Assembly (NCBI RefSeq): GCF_036226685.1
Contig: NZ_CP109009.1
Span: 124,001-188,000 of the forward strand
Length of the DNA: 64,000 nucleotides
Direction of reading: 5' to 3'
Source: Streptomyces sp. NBC_00690
GTDB taxonomy: Bacteria > Actinomycetota > Actinomycetes > Streptomycetales > Streptomycetaceae
Positions 1 through 8,893 of the stretch are shown here, in pieces. A program made the translations under genes and the position numbers. The notes beneath the pieces are model-generated. The model was not told where the DNA came from, did not search any database, and saw nothing but the letters and a program-made list of their open reading frames with translations. Numbering within the stretch: position 1 is the stretch's first letter; each line of letters begins with the position of its first letter.

Positions 1-197
1 CGCCCTCACTTCCCGGAGGGCATCGAAGACCTTGCACGACAAGGACACCACGCACGAGTAGTGAGCCGCGCTGGGCGGGATGGCTTTTCCGCCCCCGTGC
101 AGCGGACGGCCAGTCGGGAAACCGATCGACAGACGAGTCCACAAGGCGCTGCAATGGCTCCGACTGCCCGCCGCATGGAGCGGGCCCACCACAGGAG
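1..197 (+). other. Left-edge open frame, possible 3' part of a truncated gene
   Basis: A frame open at the left edge reads PHFPEGIEDLARQGHHARVV and then continues with protein-like but low-information sequence past the start of the next gene. The first 20 residues look like the tail of an exported enzyme, but I cannot assign a family. A shadow of an upstream gene is equally possible. Confidence 0.15.
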
Positions 198-1103
198 TTG
201 CTCTTGGCAGCCGGGAGAGCCGCGGACCCCCGCCCCGCGATTGATGCCGCGCTGGCCAGGCGCCTGGTCGATACGCAGTTCCCGCAGTGGGCCGAGCTGC
301 CTCTCAAGCTGCTCGACCCAGCCGGTTCGGACCATGTGATCTACCGGCTGGGCGAGGAACTGTCCGTCCGGCTGCCCCGCCATGAGGGGGCCATCAGACA
401 GGCCGTGAAGGAGTCTGAGTGGCTCCCCCGGCTCGCCCCGCATCTGCCGTTGGCCATCCCGATACTGGCGGGGGTGGGTGAGCCCAGCTTCGACTACCCG
501 TGGCCGTGGGCGGTGTCCCGCTGGCTGGACGGCGATGTGGCGACCGTCGAGGCACTGGCCGACTCCTCCCTTGCCGCCGTCCAACTGGCGCAGTTCCTCA
601 CCGCTCTTCAAGCGTTCGCTCCCGACGACTTCCCGGTCGAGGGCGCTTGCGAGGACCTCACCGGTCGGCCGCTGGCCGACCGGGACCGCGCGACGCGGGC
701 CGCTATCGCGGAGGTCGACGGTGCATTCGACGCCGCGGCCTTGACCGAGCTGTGGGATGCGGCGCTGAGTGCCCCCGGATGGGTTGGCCAGCCGGTCTGG
801 TTCCACGGCGACTTGCACACCGGCAACCTGCTGACCGTCGACGGCCGCCTCAGCGCGGTCATCGACTTCGGCGGGCTCGGCATCGGCGACCCGGCCTGCG
901 ACCTGACCATCGCCTTCACCCTGATGTCCGCCCGGAGCCGGACCGCCTTCCGCGCCACGCTCGGTGTCGACGACGCGACCTGGACCCGAGGCCGAGGCTG
1001 GGCCCTGGCCACCGGCCTGAACGCCTACACCTCCTACGCCGCCGTCAATCCGCGGGTCGCCGCGCAGACCACCCGTCAGATCACCGAGGCTCTGATCGGC
1101 TGA
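198..1103 (+). CDS. Aminoglycoside phosphotransferase (APH) family kinase
   Basis: A 301-residue APH/choline-kinase fold protein expected to transfer phosphate from ATP to a small hydroxylated substrate in the cytoplasm. The Brenner motif HGDLHTGN begins at residue 203 and supplies the catalytic Asp; the metal-binding DFGG follows near residue 221. The N-terminal segment FPQWAELPL and the nucleotide-lobe YRLGEELSVRLPR match the family. The TTG start at 198 is the best available in frame; AGGAG lies directly against it, so the true start may be slightly different. The substrate is unknown and resistance is not implied. A MerR regulator follows in the same direction after about 130 bases. Confidence 0.85.
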   Translation: MLLAAGRAADPRPAIDAALARRLVDTQFPQWAELPLKLLDPAGSDHVIYRLGEELSVRLPRHEGAIRQAVKESEWLPRLAPHLPLAIPILAGVGEPSFDYPWPWAVSRWLDGDVATVEALADSSLAAVQLAQFLTALQAFAPDDFPVEGACEDLTGRPLADRDRATRAAIAEVDGAFDAAALTELWDAALSAPGWVGQPVWFHGDLHTGNLLTVDGRLSAVIDFGGLGIGDPACDLTIAFTLMSARSRTAFRATLGVDDATWTRGRGWALATGLNAYTSYAAVNPRVAAQTTRQITEALIG

Positions 1104-1232
1104 AGGGCAGAGGTCGCAGGGAAGGGGTGCTTCTCCTGGCGCGGGTGCCGGGCGGCGTGGCCGGGTTGCGCCTTCCGTAGCGGTATGTGGTCCGGTGGAC
1201 TCACGCCCCGCCCCACTGAGGAGCCCCTGCTC

Positions 1233-2138
1233 ATGTATTCGTCCTTCATCCCGCCGCGCCAGGTCAAGATCGGTGACGCGGCGGCCTTCGTCGGCACCAC
1301 ACCGCGGGCGATCCGTCACTACCACGAGATCGGCCTGCTCCCCGAGCCCGTGCGGGGTGGCGACGGCCGCCGCCGCTACGGCTACGAAGACATGATCCGG
1401 TTGCTGTGGATCCGCAGGATGGCCGATGCCGGGATCGCCCTCGACGACATCCGTGACGCCTTCGCCGACACGGCTTCCGCCGGTGCCGACAGCGACGACG
1501 GCATCGCGAGCATGCTGGAACGGCTGGAAGAAACCCTCGTCGCCCAGGAAGCAGAACTGCGGCGGCAACGGACTGCCGTGCAGCGCATGCGTACCGAGGG
1601 CAGCAGGATGGGTCTGCTCTCCGCCTTCGTCACCAGCCGCCTCACGAGCCTGCCCGAGGGCTCGCTGCGCCAGGCGGATCTGGACAGCCTGCTGGTCACC
1701 GAGCGGATCTTCGGCCCGCTCGGTGCGGCCGTCCAGGCAACCCGTTTCGTCGCCCTGGCCACTCACCCGGAGCTGCGTGAGGACTCCGACCGTATCGATG
1801 CCTCCGAGGAAGCACTCGATGACACGATCGCTGTCGATGACCCCCGCGTGGCCCGGGTGGCTTCCGAACGGCACGCCTTCGAAATGGCGCTGCACGCCGT
1901 CATCGAGGATTCCGGCCTCGCGGAGAGCGACGACGCACTCTTCGACTCCTGGGACACCTTGCACCCCGCAACCGCTGATGAGAGGGAGGACGACGTCAGC
2001 CAAAGCACAGGCAGGGGGCAAGAGTCCATGAGCGCCTTCGAAGCCACAGGAAAGATGCCCTACAACTTCTCCCCGGCCCGCCTGCGCTGCATGGAATTGG
2101 CCGAAGAACTCGCCGCCCACGAGTCACCCGCTTCCTAG
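1233..2138 (+). CDS. MerR family transcriptional regulator
   Basis: A 301-residue regulator. The N-terminal winged helix-turn-helix is the MerR type (IGDAAAFVGTTPRAIRHYHE, then LLPEPVRGGDGRRRYGYED). A helical linker and a long C-terminal domain of unknown ligand follow, much larger than metal-sensing MerR proteins. The ATG at 1233 is chosen over an upstream ATG at 1185 because GAGGAG sits about 10 bases before it and the HTH starts soon after. It follows the APH-like kinase in the same direction and could be co-transcribed. Its ligand and target cannot be read from sequence. Confidence 0.85.
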   Translation: MYSSFIPPRQVKIGDAAAFVGTTPRAIRHYHEIGLLPEPVRGGDGRRRYGYEDMIRLLWIRRMADAGIALDDIRDAFADTASAGADSDDGIASMLERLEETLVAQEAELRRQRTAVQRMRTEGSRMGLLSAFVTSRLTSLPEGSLRQADLDSLLVTERIFGPLGAAVQATRFVALATHPELREDSDRIDASEEALDDTIAVDDPRVARVASERHAFEMALHAVIEDSGLAESDDALFDSWDTLHPATADEREDDVSQSTGRGQESMSAFEATGKMPYNFSPARLRCMELAEELAAHESPAS

Positions 2139-2228
2139 AACACGACCTGGCTGTATTGATCACGAGCGTTGTTGACAGTGTCGGGTCTTGATCATGGCGA
2201 AGACCTCCGGTGTGGTGGAGCTGTCTAG

Positions 2229-2334
2229 TACTCCAGTTGCAGTTCGCTATCACTGCTGGTCAGAGCCGTGTTCTTGAGTCTACTTGGCTGACGTCCCGTC
2301 AGGTTGCGGGAGTTCGTGACCTCGTGTGCGGCGG
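2229..2334 (+). repeat. Left terminal inverted repeat of the IS701 element
   Basis: About 105 bases match the right end in inverted orientation with about four mismatches. This is far longer than usual IS701 family ends, which are a few tens of bases. Confidence 0.85.
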
Positions 2335-2419
2335 CGGTAGTGGCAGCGTCTGGCGATGGCTTGGTGACGGCGGCGCCAGCGGGACCAGCTCAGCGCGTGG
2401 CCTGCTCGCTGAAAGTGCG

Positions 2420-5400
2420 TCAGTGAGGGACGGTCAACTGCCATGAGTCGCCGGATTTCTGCCACGGTGAGCGGTGCAAGAGTGCCGGAACCGTTTCTGC
2501 CGCCCCCTTTTCGGCTGCCGCTGATGCCATGGCGGCGAGGAAGGCGTGGGCGAGCATGGCCAGGGTGATGTGCCGGTACCAGCCCGGATACCGGCGGACC
2601 TCGTACTGGTCGAGGCCGCATTCGTTCTTCGCGGCCTGGAAGGCTTCCTCGATCGCCCAGCGGGTCCCGGCGATGCGCACGAGCTCGGCGACGGCGGTGC
2701 CGTTGGGTGCGTAGGCGAGGTAGTAGGCGATCTCGTCCGGGCGGGTCAGGCTGCGGCGGGCCAGGACCCAGCGTTGGTAGGTGGGCTGATCGCCGTCGAA
2801 GTCGTCGATGGCGGGCAGTTGGGCTGCGGCCCAGTCATAGACGCGCGGGCCTTTGGCGCCGTTGCCGCAGGAGTGGCGTTCCCAGGCGTCGTCGGGTGCC
2901 TGGGCGATGGCGAAGTCGATGCGGCCCAGGGCGTGGACGTGCTGGGACTTCGGCACGGCCAGGACGTATCCGACGCCGGCCTCCTCCAGCATGCGGCGCA
3001 GCCGCCATTCCTGGCCGTAGGCGGAGTCCGCGGTCACCCAGGCGATGGGCAGCGGTGAGGCCAGTGCCCGCATCACCATGGCCTTGGCCAGGTCACCCTT
3101 GGTGGCGAACTCCCGTTCGTCGGGGATCCTCGCTGCCCGGCAGCGATCCCGGTCGGACATCCAGGACTTGGGCAGATACAGCTCCCGGTCCACCAGGGCC
3201 CGGCCCTTGGGTGAGGCGTAGGCGGCGAAGACCCCGATCTGGCAATTCTCCGTGCGGCCCGCCGTGCCGGAGTATTGGCGCTGCACTCCGGCCGAGACCG
3301 TGCCCTTCTTGAGGAGTTGGGTCGGGGACGGGACGCCGTGCACCTTTTCGGGTGTCGGCTTTCCCATCCCCGCCCGCCGAACCGGACGTGCCCGTTGGCC
3401 GAGCATCCGGCTCTCCACGCGATCCGATGGATCAGGCGAGGTATTCGCTGACCTGGCCGACGAAGGCCACATCGTCGTGGCTGGTCCGGCGGAAGCGTGC
3501 CCCGCGTGGATCGACCTCGTCGATGTTGTAAGGCGTGCTGATCTGCGCTCCGCGGAAGCGGTAGCGTTCGACCTTCATCTTCGCCGGGTTGTAGAGGACG
3601 ATCCCGCCCTCTGCGATGCTGTCCGCCGGAAAATATCGGCGTCGCATCTGTTTCCAGGTCATGCGGGGGTGCTTGCGGCGAATCCAGAGATTCATTCTCC
3701 GCCACGCGTACCAGCCGAGGTACGAGAACGTCTTCTTCGAGACGCCGTAGCGAAAATAGGCCGACCAGCCACGAAGGACCGGGTTGACCGCCCGCAGCAC
3801 CTCCTCCAACGAGAGCGAAGTCATGCCGCGCCTCGTCAACTTCTTGACCTTGTGCATCACCGACGCCAAAGCCTGCTTGGACGGAATGGTGAGCACAACA
3901 CGACGACCGCCGCCCCAGAGCCTGCGCTGGATGTGGAAGCCCAGGAAGACGAACCCGTCATCGATGTGTGTGATGTGGGTCTTCTCGTCCGAAAGAGTCA
4001 TCCGCAGCCTTCTGGCCAGCAGCCCACCGATCTCCGCCTTCAGCGCTTCCGCCTCTTCCCTCGTGCCGTGCACAAGCACCACGAAGTCATCGGCATAACG
4101 CACCAGCCGGAAGTTTGGCAGCCCCTTGCGACGCCGATTCTGCCGACGCCAGGCCGGGGGCATCTCGGTGTCCCAGATCAGCGAGAAATGCCGGTCCAGG
4201 ACGGAGAGATAGATGTTGGCCAACAGCGGTGACGCGACTCCTCCTTGCGGAGTTCCGGTGAGGGACTCCGCGAACCCACCCTGCAATTCGACAACTCCGG
4301 CCCGCAGAAACGCGCTGACCAACCGCAGAACCCTACGGTCCTTGACACGCTCGGCCACCAGATCCATCAGGACATGGTGATCGACGTTGTCGAAGCAAGC
4401 CTTGATGTCGCCCTCGATGCCCCACTCGTAGTTCGACGGCTTGCTGGTGAAGTGGTGGATCTCGGCGATGGCATCCTGAGCCCGACGGCCAGGCCGATAT
4501 CCGTAACTTGACGGATAGAAATCGACCTCGAAGATCGGTTCCAGAACCAGCTTGAGCGCCATCTGCGCCACCCGGTCGCGCAGAGTCGGGATGCCCAAGT
4601 ATCGAACCTTTCCGTCTTTCTTGGGAATCACCGCCTGCTTGACCGGAAGCGCTGCGAAGGACCCGTCCTTGAGCGAAGAGCGAAGCTCCTCCAGGAACGG
4701 TATCAATCCATGACGTTCCTCGACGTGATAACGAGTGACCCCATCCACGCCCGCTGTCCTGGCACCCCGGTTGCCGGAAACCCGTTCCCAGGCCACCAAT
4801 AATGTGGCCCGGTCACAGATCAAGTTGAATACATCATCGAACCGGCGATCCGGCTCGCTCCTTGCCCATCGATGCAGCTTGATCTGGTGATCGAGTACCC
4901 GTCGCTCGGCCGTCATACTGCCCGGCCAAGTTGTTGTCGACGGCACGTCATTATTCAACAACGTTCCTCCCCGACAGCAGTCCTGCTGCTATCACGCTGT
5001 CGCCCTTTCCCGTGTGACCGGCTTTCCCGGCCTCTGAGTACTACGGCGACTCCGCCACGACCTGGCGTCATCAGCGGGCATTGCGCCTGCCCGCCGCCCG
5101 GCCGGCTGCCGGACGGGGAGGGCGATGCCAGGTCGTTTCCCACGTTCACTGAGAATCTTTGCGACGGCTTCGGTGCTCGGCTTTACCCCGGCAGCATCGC
5201 CACGGACCGCATATCGCAGGATTGGTCCGGGCCTCCCGACGTGCCACGAGCTAAGGACGTCGGGAGAGGAGAGGCCACCGGATAGAGCACTCTCCAGCAC
5301 TGCGGCGCGATCCATCCACCAGATTTGGCAGACCGCTGACGACTCACGGGGCTTCAACCACCGATTCAGTTTCCTTGCACCCATTCCGTCTTCGCTTGCG

Positions 5401-5901
5401 GGCACGAACCGTCTGGTGGTGTCGGTCCGCCCCTACGTTGTCGAGGCCGCTTCCAGCTCCACCCCCAACCCAGGGCTCCGCCTGCCTCCAGCTTCAACCG
5501 GTCACTGCGATGACCAGCGGCGGGTTCTCCCTCCCGCTCGATTCCTCAGCGCCTCGTGGCGCACACCCCGTGTCGTCGACGATCAGTACTCCAGCGGGGT
5601 CCCCGAGTCTCTCGGCGACGTATTCCTGCAGGTCATCGCGTACCTCGTCGGGATCCCAGCAGGCCCGGCTCAACAGGTGCTGCAAACCTGCGGGAGTGCG
5701 GAAACCGGCATGTTCGGCCAGCTGCCAGCTGTTCTTGCGGCCCACCGGGCCGATCAGGCCATGCACATAGGCGCGCATCCGCCGCCGCAGATCCACCCGA
5801 CCGAACCGGTGGCCGACCCCCACGAGTACTTCTTCCAACTCCGCGGACCAGACATCAGGCTGCACATCGTCTTTCACGATAGGCACAACTGCCTGCCGCA
5901 C
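2420..5901 (-). CDS. IS701 family DDE transposase, split by a group II intron
   Basis: Two exons: 5901-5565 (N-terminal) and 3315-2420 (C-terminal). Exon 1 ends ...VLIVDDTG and exon 2 begins [16 protein letters not shown]. With the intron removed they join as VDDTGFLKKG, the conserved IS701 block around the first catalytic Asp. Exon lengths of 337 and 896 bases sum to 411 codons, so splicing restores an intact 410-residue frame. Exon 2 carries [11 protein letters not shown] and the late [21 protein letters not shown] block with the catalytic Glu. Without splicing the protein would be truncated. The start (GTG at 5901 or an internal GTG) is uncertain. Confidence 0.88.
3324..3415 (-). ncRNA. 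Group II intron domains V and VI
   Basis: Domain V (3415-3378, minus strand) begins GAGAGCCGGATGC and closes with CACGTCCGGTTC; the lower stem GAGCCGGA pairs with TCCGGTTC and contains the catalytic AGC. Domain VI (3371-3324) has an outer stem GGGGATGGGA with TCCCGTCCCC and an inner CACC/GGTG stem. An eight-base tail then leads to the 3' splice site. Confidence 0.85.
3432..4961 (-). CDS. ltrA: Group II intron reverse transcriptase/maturase
   Basis: A 509-residue intron-encoded protein that assists splicing and reverse-transcribes the intron during retrohoming. RT motifs include GVDGVT near residue 71, the IPKKDG/LGIPT block near 112-125, LTGTPQGG at 234-241 and the catalytic YADD at 289-292. 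The thumb/maturase X region follows ([14 protein letters not shown], then the group II maturase-specific RYRFRG block). There is no Cys-rich HNH endonuclease tail, so this is an endonuclease-lacking type. TTG at 4961 preceded by GGAGG is the likely start. The stop lies just before domain V, as usual. Confidence 0.95.
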   Translation of the reverse strand: MLNNDVPSTTTWPGSMTAERRVLDHQIKLHRWARSEPDRRFDDVFNLICDRATLLVAWERVSGNRGARTAGVDGVTRYHVEERHGLIPFLEELRSSLKDGSFAALPVKQAVIPKKDGKVRYLGIPTLRDRVAQMALKLVLEPIFEVDFYPSSYGYRPGRRAQDAIAEIHHFTSKPSNYEWGIEGDIKACFDNVDHHVLMDLVAERVKDRRVLRLVSAFLRAGVVELQGGFAESLTGTPQGGVASPLLANIYLSVLDRHFSLIWDTEMPPAWRRQNRRRKGLPNFRLVRYADDFVVLVHGTREEAEALKAEIGGLLARRLRMTLSDEKTHITHIDDGFVFLGFHIQRRLWGGGRRVVLTIPSKQALASVMHKVKKLTRRGMTSLSLEEVLRAVNPVLRGWSAYFRYGVSKKTFSYLGWYAWRRMNLWIRRKHPRMTWKQMRRRYFPADSIAEGGIVLYNPAKMKVERYRFRGAQISTPYNIDEVDPRGARFRRTSHDDVAFVGQVSEYLA

Positions 5902-5998
5902 GCGAGGTCACGAACTCCCGCAACCTGACGGAACGTCAGCCGAGTAGACTCAAGAACACGGCTCTGACCAGCAGCGATAGCGAACTGCAACTGGAGTA
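5893..5998 (-). repeat. Right terminal inverted repeat of the IS701 element
   Basis: Inverted partner of 2229-2334. It overlaps the proposed GTG start of the transposase at 5901, so the first codons lie in the repeat. Confidence 0.85.
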
Positions 5999-6359
5999 CT
6001 AGCTCGGCGATCGGATCGGAGGCCGCGTGCAGATCGCGTGTCTCGAACGCCGCGGTGTCCATGACGGTGGGGCGCCGGTCCCGCGCCCGCGCAATGTTGA
6101 TCGTCCTGTTCTTCACCACGCGCTACGCATACGCCTGCGGAACCGGCTGGCTAAGCACCTGAAGCCAGTCGAGAGCGAGTTGCTCGAAGGCGAGGTCGAC
6201 GGCCTCTTCGGCATCAGCCCACGAACCGAGAAACAGCTCCGCCCACCGCACGTAGGGAGCCCGGTACAGCTGATGAAAGGCCCGGAAGTCGGACGGAAGG
6301 CCAGGAAGAGCAGGAAGAGCAGCGACGTGGCCGGAGAATTGAGGGATTTCCTCGGTCAC
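5999..6359 (-). pseudogene. ECF-type sigma factor, truncated by IS701
   Basis: The GTG start at 6359 overlaps the stop of the small upstream gene. The frame encodes sigma region 2 (FRAFHQLYRAPYVRWAELFL, then GSWADAEEAV). It is broken twice. A TAG stands where the family has the Trp codon in AYAWRVVKNRTIN (near 6107). The IS701 element entered at CTAG after DPIAEL. Beyond the element (2224 downwards, minus strand) the frame continues only about 20 codons (DSSTTPEVFAMIKTRH) before a stop, and region 4 is missing. It is unlikely to encode a working sigma factor. Confidence 0.75.
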
Positions 6360-6511
6360 TGAGCCCCGTCCTCCCGGGCAAGTTCGGCTGTCCCCAGCCG
6401 TACCCCGGCCGCGGCGAGCCACCGCAGCAAGGCGAAGGCGTCGGCACCGAACACCCTCCCCAGGACCAGCAGCACGGCCCAGTCCCAGCCGCCTACGACG
6501 TAATCGCTCAC
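6356..6511 (-). CDS. Small protein translationally coupled to the sigma factor
   Basis: A 51-residue reading frame starting GTG at 6511 (MSDYVVGGWDWAVLLVLG...) and ending TGA at 6356, where its stop overlaps the sigma GTG start as GTGA. It contains Trp-rich and LLRWLAAAGVRLGTAELARE segments suggesting a helical, perhaps HTH-like, protein. The coupling argues that it is real and functionally tied to the sigma factor. No family is recognised. Confidence 0.5.
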   Translation of the reverse strand: MSDYVVGGWDWAVLLVLGRVFGADAFALLRWLAAAGVRLGTAELAREDGAQ

Positions 6512-6578
6512 GGATCTGAGATCTCCCTCGCTTATAGACCAACAGCGCCGACCAGACCGGACCGGCGCCGGAGAGACT

Positions 6579-6624
6579 GCGCTCTCGAACTATAGAGCGC
6601 TCGGGATGCACCGTTCGTGCATCC
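6579..6624. promoter_or_regulatory. Two adjacent inverted repeats upstream of the sigma operon
   Basis: GCGCTCT (6579-6585) pairs with AGAGCGC (6594-6600). GGATGCAC (6604-6611) pairs with GTGCATCC (6617-6624) across a 5-base loop. They lie between the divergent small-protein/sigma operon and the gene at 6811, so they could be operators or a terminator pair. Confidence 0.4.
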
Positions 6625-7116
6625 ACGAGCCGAACAAATATCACGCACTGCTACTATATGATCACCAATGCGCAGGCTTCGCAGCGATGAGTACCGCTTT
6701 GCTGTGCACCCCTTTCAGGCTGGGGCGGCCATGGGATTCCGCCCAGCGGCATCTCCCCCAGATTCAGCGTTTGGTCCGATCATCGGCGCCTATAGACCAG
6801 AATCACCGCCATGTCAGACACCTTCTGGGTCGCCCTCAGCTCGATCGGCAGCACAGCGGCGTTCGGTGTCCTTGCGTGGCAGGGATACCTCACACGGGCC
6901 TCGCTGAAAGTCAGCCAGCTCATGACCGCAGACGCGATACGCAGCCGGCTCGACTCTCAGGCCCCGAGCATCCATCTCAAGCTGAGGACTCCTCCGTGGG
7001 AACCTTTGGCCTGGAACAGCAGCGGGATGCCGTGCAATACGTGGCCGGTGGGCCATAAGTGGCACTTCCCTGCGGAACAGGATGGAAGCAACCGTCTCGT
7101 TTTGCAACAGGTTCTA

Positions 7117-8273
7117 CTGATCTTTTCGTAAGTTCGGTGGGTGTGGTGGCGGTGTGGGTGGGAGGCTGTTGGGGTGGCGTATCAACCTGCCCCTTCGGTT
7201 GCCGGCTCCTCCCTTCCTCCTTTGTCGCGGCCTCAGTTGGCGGAGGCTCGTCGTGTTCGGGCAGTCGAGTTGTTCGAGGGCGGTGTCTCGAATGCGGAGA
7301 TCGCGCGGGCGGTGGGGGTGTGTGCTGAGAGTGTGCGGCGTTGGCGGCGGGTGTGGGAGCAAGGCGGTGCTTCGGCCCTGCGGAGACGGGCAGCCACCGG
7401 ACGCCCGCCCAAGCTGGATGACACTCAGGTCGAGATGGTCCGGGCCGCGCTGGAGCAAGGTGCCCGGGCTCATGGTTTCGAGGCCGATCTGTGGACCCTG
7501 GAACGAGTCGGCGTGGTTGTGGAACGGGTGACGGGGGTGGTGCTGTCGAGGGCGTCGGTGTGGCGGCTGCTGACCGGCCGGCTCGGATGGAGTCTGCAGC
7601 GGCCCGAGCGTCGGGCTGTCGAGCGGGACGAGTCTGAGATCGCCCGCTGGATCGCGCACGAGTGGCCGCGCATCAAAAAGGGGCCGTGAACACACGTGCC
7701 TGGATCGTCTTCCTCGACGAATCAGGAGTCTCCCTACTCCCTCAGATCCGCCGAACCTACTCGCCCCGAGGGCGGACTCCGCTCCTGCGGCACCGGCTGA
7801 ACTGGAAGCGCGCGTCGATGGCCGGGGCCCTGGGCTACCACGCCACCGACCCCGGTCGAGGGGCGCGCCTGTGCTTCCACCTCAAGCCCGGCAGCTACGA
7901 CACCACGGCCCTCATCGAGGTTCTGGAACAGATGAAGGTGTTCTACCGTGGTGAGCGGGTGGTCCTGGTCTGGGACGGCCTGTCCGCCCATTGGAGCCGG
8001 GCGATGCGGGCCTGGGTCGCCGAGCAGGACTGGCTCACCCTGGAGCGACTGCCCGCCTACGCTCCCGAGCTGAACCCGGTGGAGTTGTTGTGGTCCTCGC
8101 TCAAGAAGCGTGAACTCGCCAACCTCGCCGGCGACCACCTGGCCGATGTCGCCGATGCCACCGAGCAAGGCATCCGCCGCATCAACCACAACCCACAATT
8201 GCCATGGTCATTCCTCGCCCACACTGGCCTGACCATCCACCCACCACACCCACCGAACTTACGAAAAGATCAG
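7117..8273 (+). mobile_element. IS630 family insertion sequence
   Basis: A 1,157-base element with about 33-base perfect terminal inverted repeats starting CTGATCTTTTCGTAAG. It is flanked by TA on both sides (7115-7116, 8274-8275), as expected for IS630/Tc1-mariner elements. Two overlapping frames encode the transposase. It looks intact. Confidence 0.92.
7174..7689 (+). CDS. IS630 transposase, N-terminal frame (orfA)
   Basis: Encodes the DNA-binding half. It has a helix-turn-helix (AVELFEGGVSNAEIARAVGV, then CAESVRRWRRVWEQGG), a GRPPKL linker and a second winged-helix region (VTGVVLSRASVWRLLTGRLG). GTG at 7174 is the likely start, close to the left end. The frame ends at 7689 just after an A-rich run (ATCAAAAAGGGG) where a -1 slip would join it to orfB as IKKGAVNTRAW, so full-length transposase probably depends on programmed frameshifting. 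Confidence 0.85.
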   Translation: MAYQPAPSVAGSSLPPLSRPQLAEARRVRAVELFEGGVSNAEIARAVGVCAESVRRWRRVWEQGGASALRRRAATGRPPKLDDTQVEMVRAALEQGARAHGFEADLWTLERVGVVVERVTGVVLSRASVWRLLTGRLGWSLQRPERRAVERDESEIARWIAHEWPRIKKGP

Positions 8274-8276
8274 TAG
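7662..8276 (+). CDS. IS630 transposase, catalytic frame (orfB)
   Basis: Encodes the DDE catalytic domain: IVFLDESGVSL (first Asp), VVLVWDGLSAHWS (second Asp) and APELNPVELLWSSLK (final acidic residue). It overlaps orfA by 28 bases and probably lacks its own efficient start, being made as a -1 frameshift product. Its stop TAG is formed at the right junction with the duplicated TA. Confidence 0.88.
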   Translation: MAAHQKGAVNTRAWIVFLDESGVSLLPQIRRTYSPRGRTPLLRHRLNWKRASMAGALGYHATDPGRGARLCFHLKPGSYDTTALIEVLEQMKVFYRGERVVLVWDGLSAHWSRAMRAWVAEQDWLTLERLPAYAPELNPVELLWSSLKKRELANLAGDHLADVADATEQGIRRINHNPQLPWSFLAHTGLTIHPPHPPNLRKDQ

Positions 8277-8893
8277 TGCTGGAGAACCTCAGCGACCGGC
8301 GCCTGGAAGCTCGCTTCGAGGGCGACCTGGTCATCGTCGACGACAACACCCGCCCCAGCGCCGCCGGCGTCATGGTCATCGAACCCAGCGACAGTAGTCC
8401 AGAGGTCTACCTGCAACGTGATTTCACCATCAAGCAACTCTCGGAGAACTTCCTAGCGAGGGAAGCCAACGAGGAACTGCCCCACAAGGTGCTCGGCACG
8501 GTGATGGTGGCAGACGACCGCGACAACGGCAGCACGGATCGCTGGGACCTGACCCTGACAGGCTGTCCAGTCGTACCCGTACCCGACCATGACGGACTAT
8601 GGATGATCGCACCCTGGCACATATCCGAAGGCTCGGGGCTGCGCACCCTGGAGCACACCTTGCTGCCACCGCGGCAGCGAATCCACTGGGTCTCACGTGC
8701 CAGACAAATGCAACTCCCAGCACCCGACGGCACCTAGCAGAGCCCCGGGCCGCATGCCGTGCCCATGGTCAGGTTCGAATCCGGTGTTTACGAACTTGCC
8801 TGCGGACATGCCTGATCTCACGTCTTTGCGAACAGGTGCAGCAAGGCCCCAGCAGTCTTCTTCCGCTGAGGCATTGCTGCGTGGTGCCGAGTG

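Larger units (their letters stand above)
3316..5564 (-). mobile_element. Group II intron (ribozyme plus maturase)
   Basis: Boundaries were set by three agreeing signs. The minus-strand 5' end reads GTGCGCC after exon ...ACGGGGT, matching the GUGYG consensus. The 3' end is ...GACCCAAC, matching terminal AY. Exon joining restores the transposase frame. The first 600 bases upstream of the maturase gene would hold ribozyme domains I-IV, and domains V and VI follow the maturase stop. It appears complete. Confidence 0.92.
2229..5998 (-). mobile_element. IS701-type insertion sequence carrying a group II intron
   Basis: Near-identical inverted ends meet CTAG on both sides (2225-2228 and 5999-6002). 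CTAG-like target duplication is characteristic of the IS701 family. Inside is one transposase gene on the minus strand, itself interrupted by a 2,249-base group II intron (3316-5564). Without the intron the element would be about 1.5 kb, normal for the family. It sits inside an ECF sigma-factor gene. Confidence 0.9.
6811..8737 (+). pseudogene. Unknown membrane-anchored protein interrupted by IS630
   Basis: Exact removal of 7117-8273 plus one TA copy joins QQV-L to V-LENLSD in frame, giving a protein of about 255 residues. The N terminus FWVALSSIGSTAAFGVLAW is a likely membrane segment. The rest is a soluble domain with LEARFEGDLVIVDD and a C-terminal WMIAPWHISEGSG region. I recognise no family. 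As it stands the gene is split, leaving a 106-residue N-terminal stub (stop inside the element) and an orphan C-terminal part. Confidence 0.7.

Noticed and set aside
6..2120. 704-residue minus-strand frame
   Set aside because: Antisense to clear APH and MerR genes; no motifs and typical GC-driven antisense openness.
8765..8790. GGTTCGAATCC, a tRNA T-loop-like sequence
   Set aside because: The flanking T stem does not pair and no acceptor, D or anticodon arms are present.
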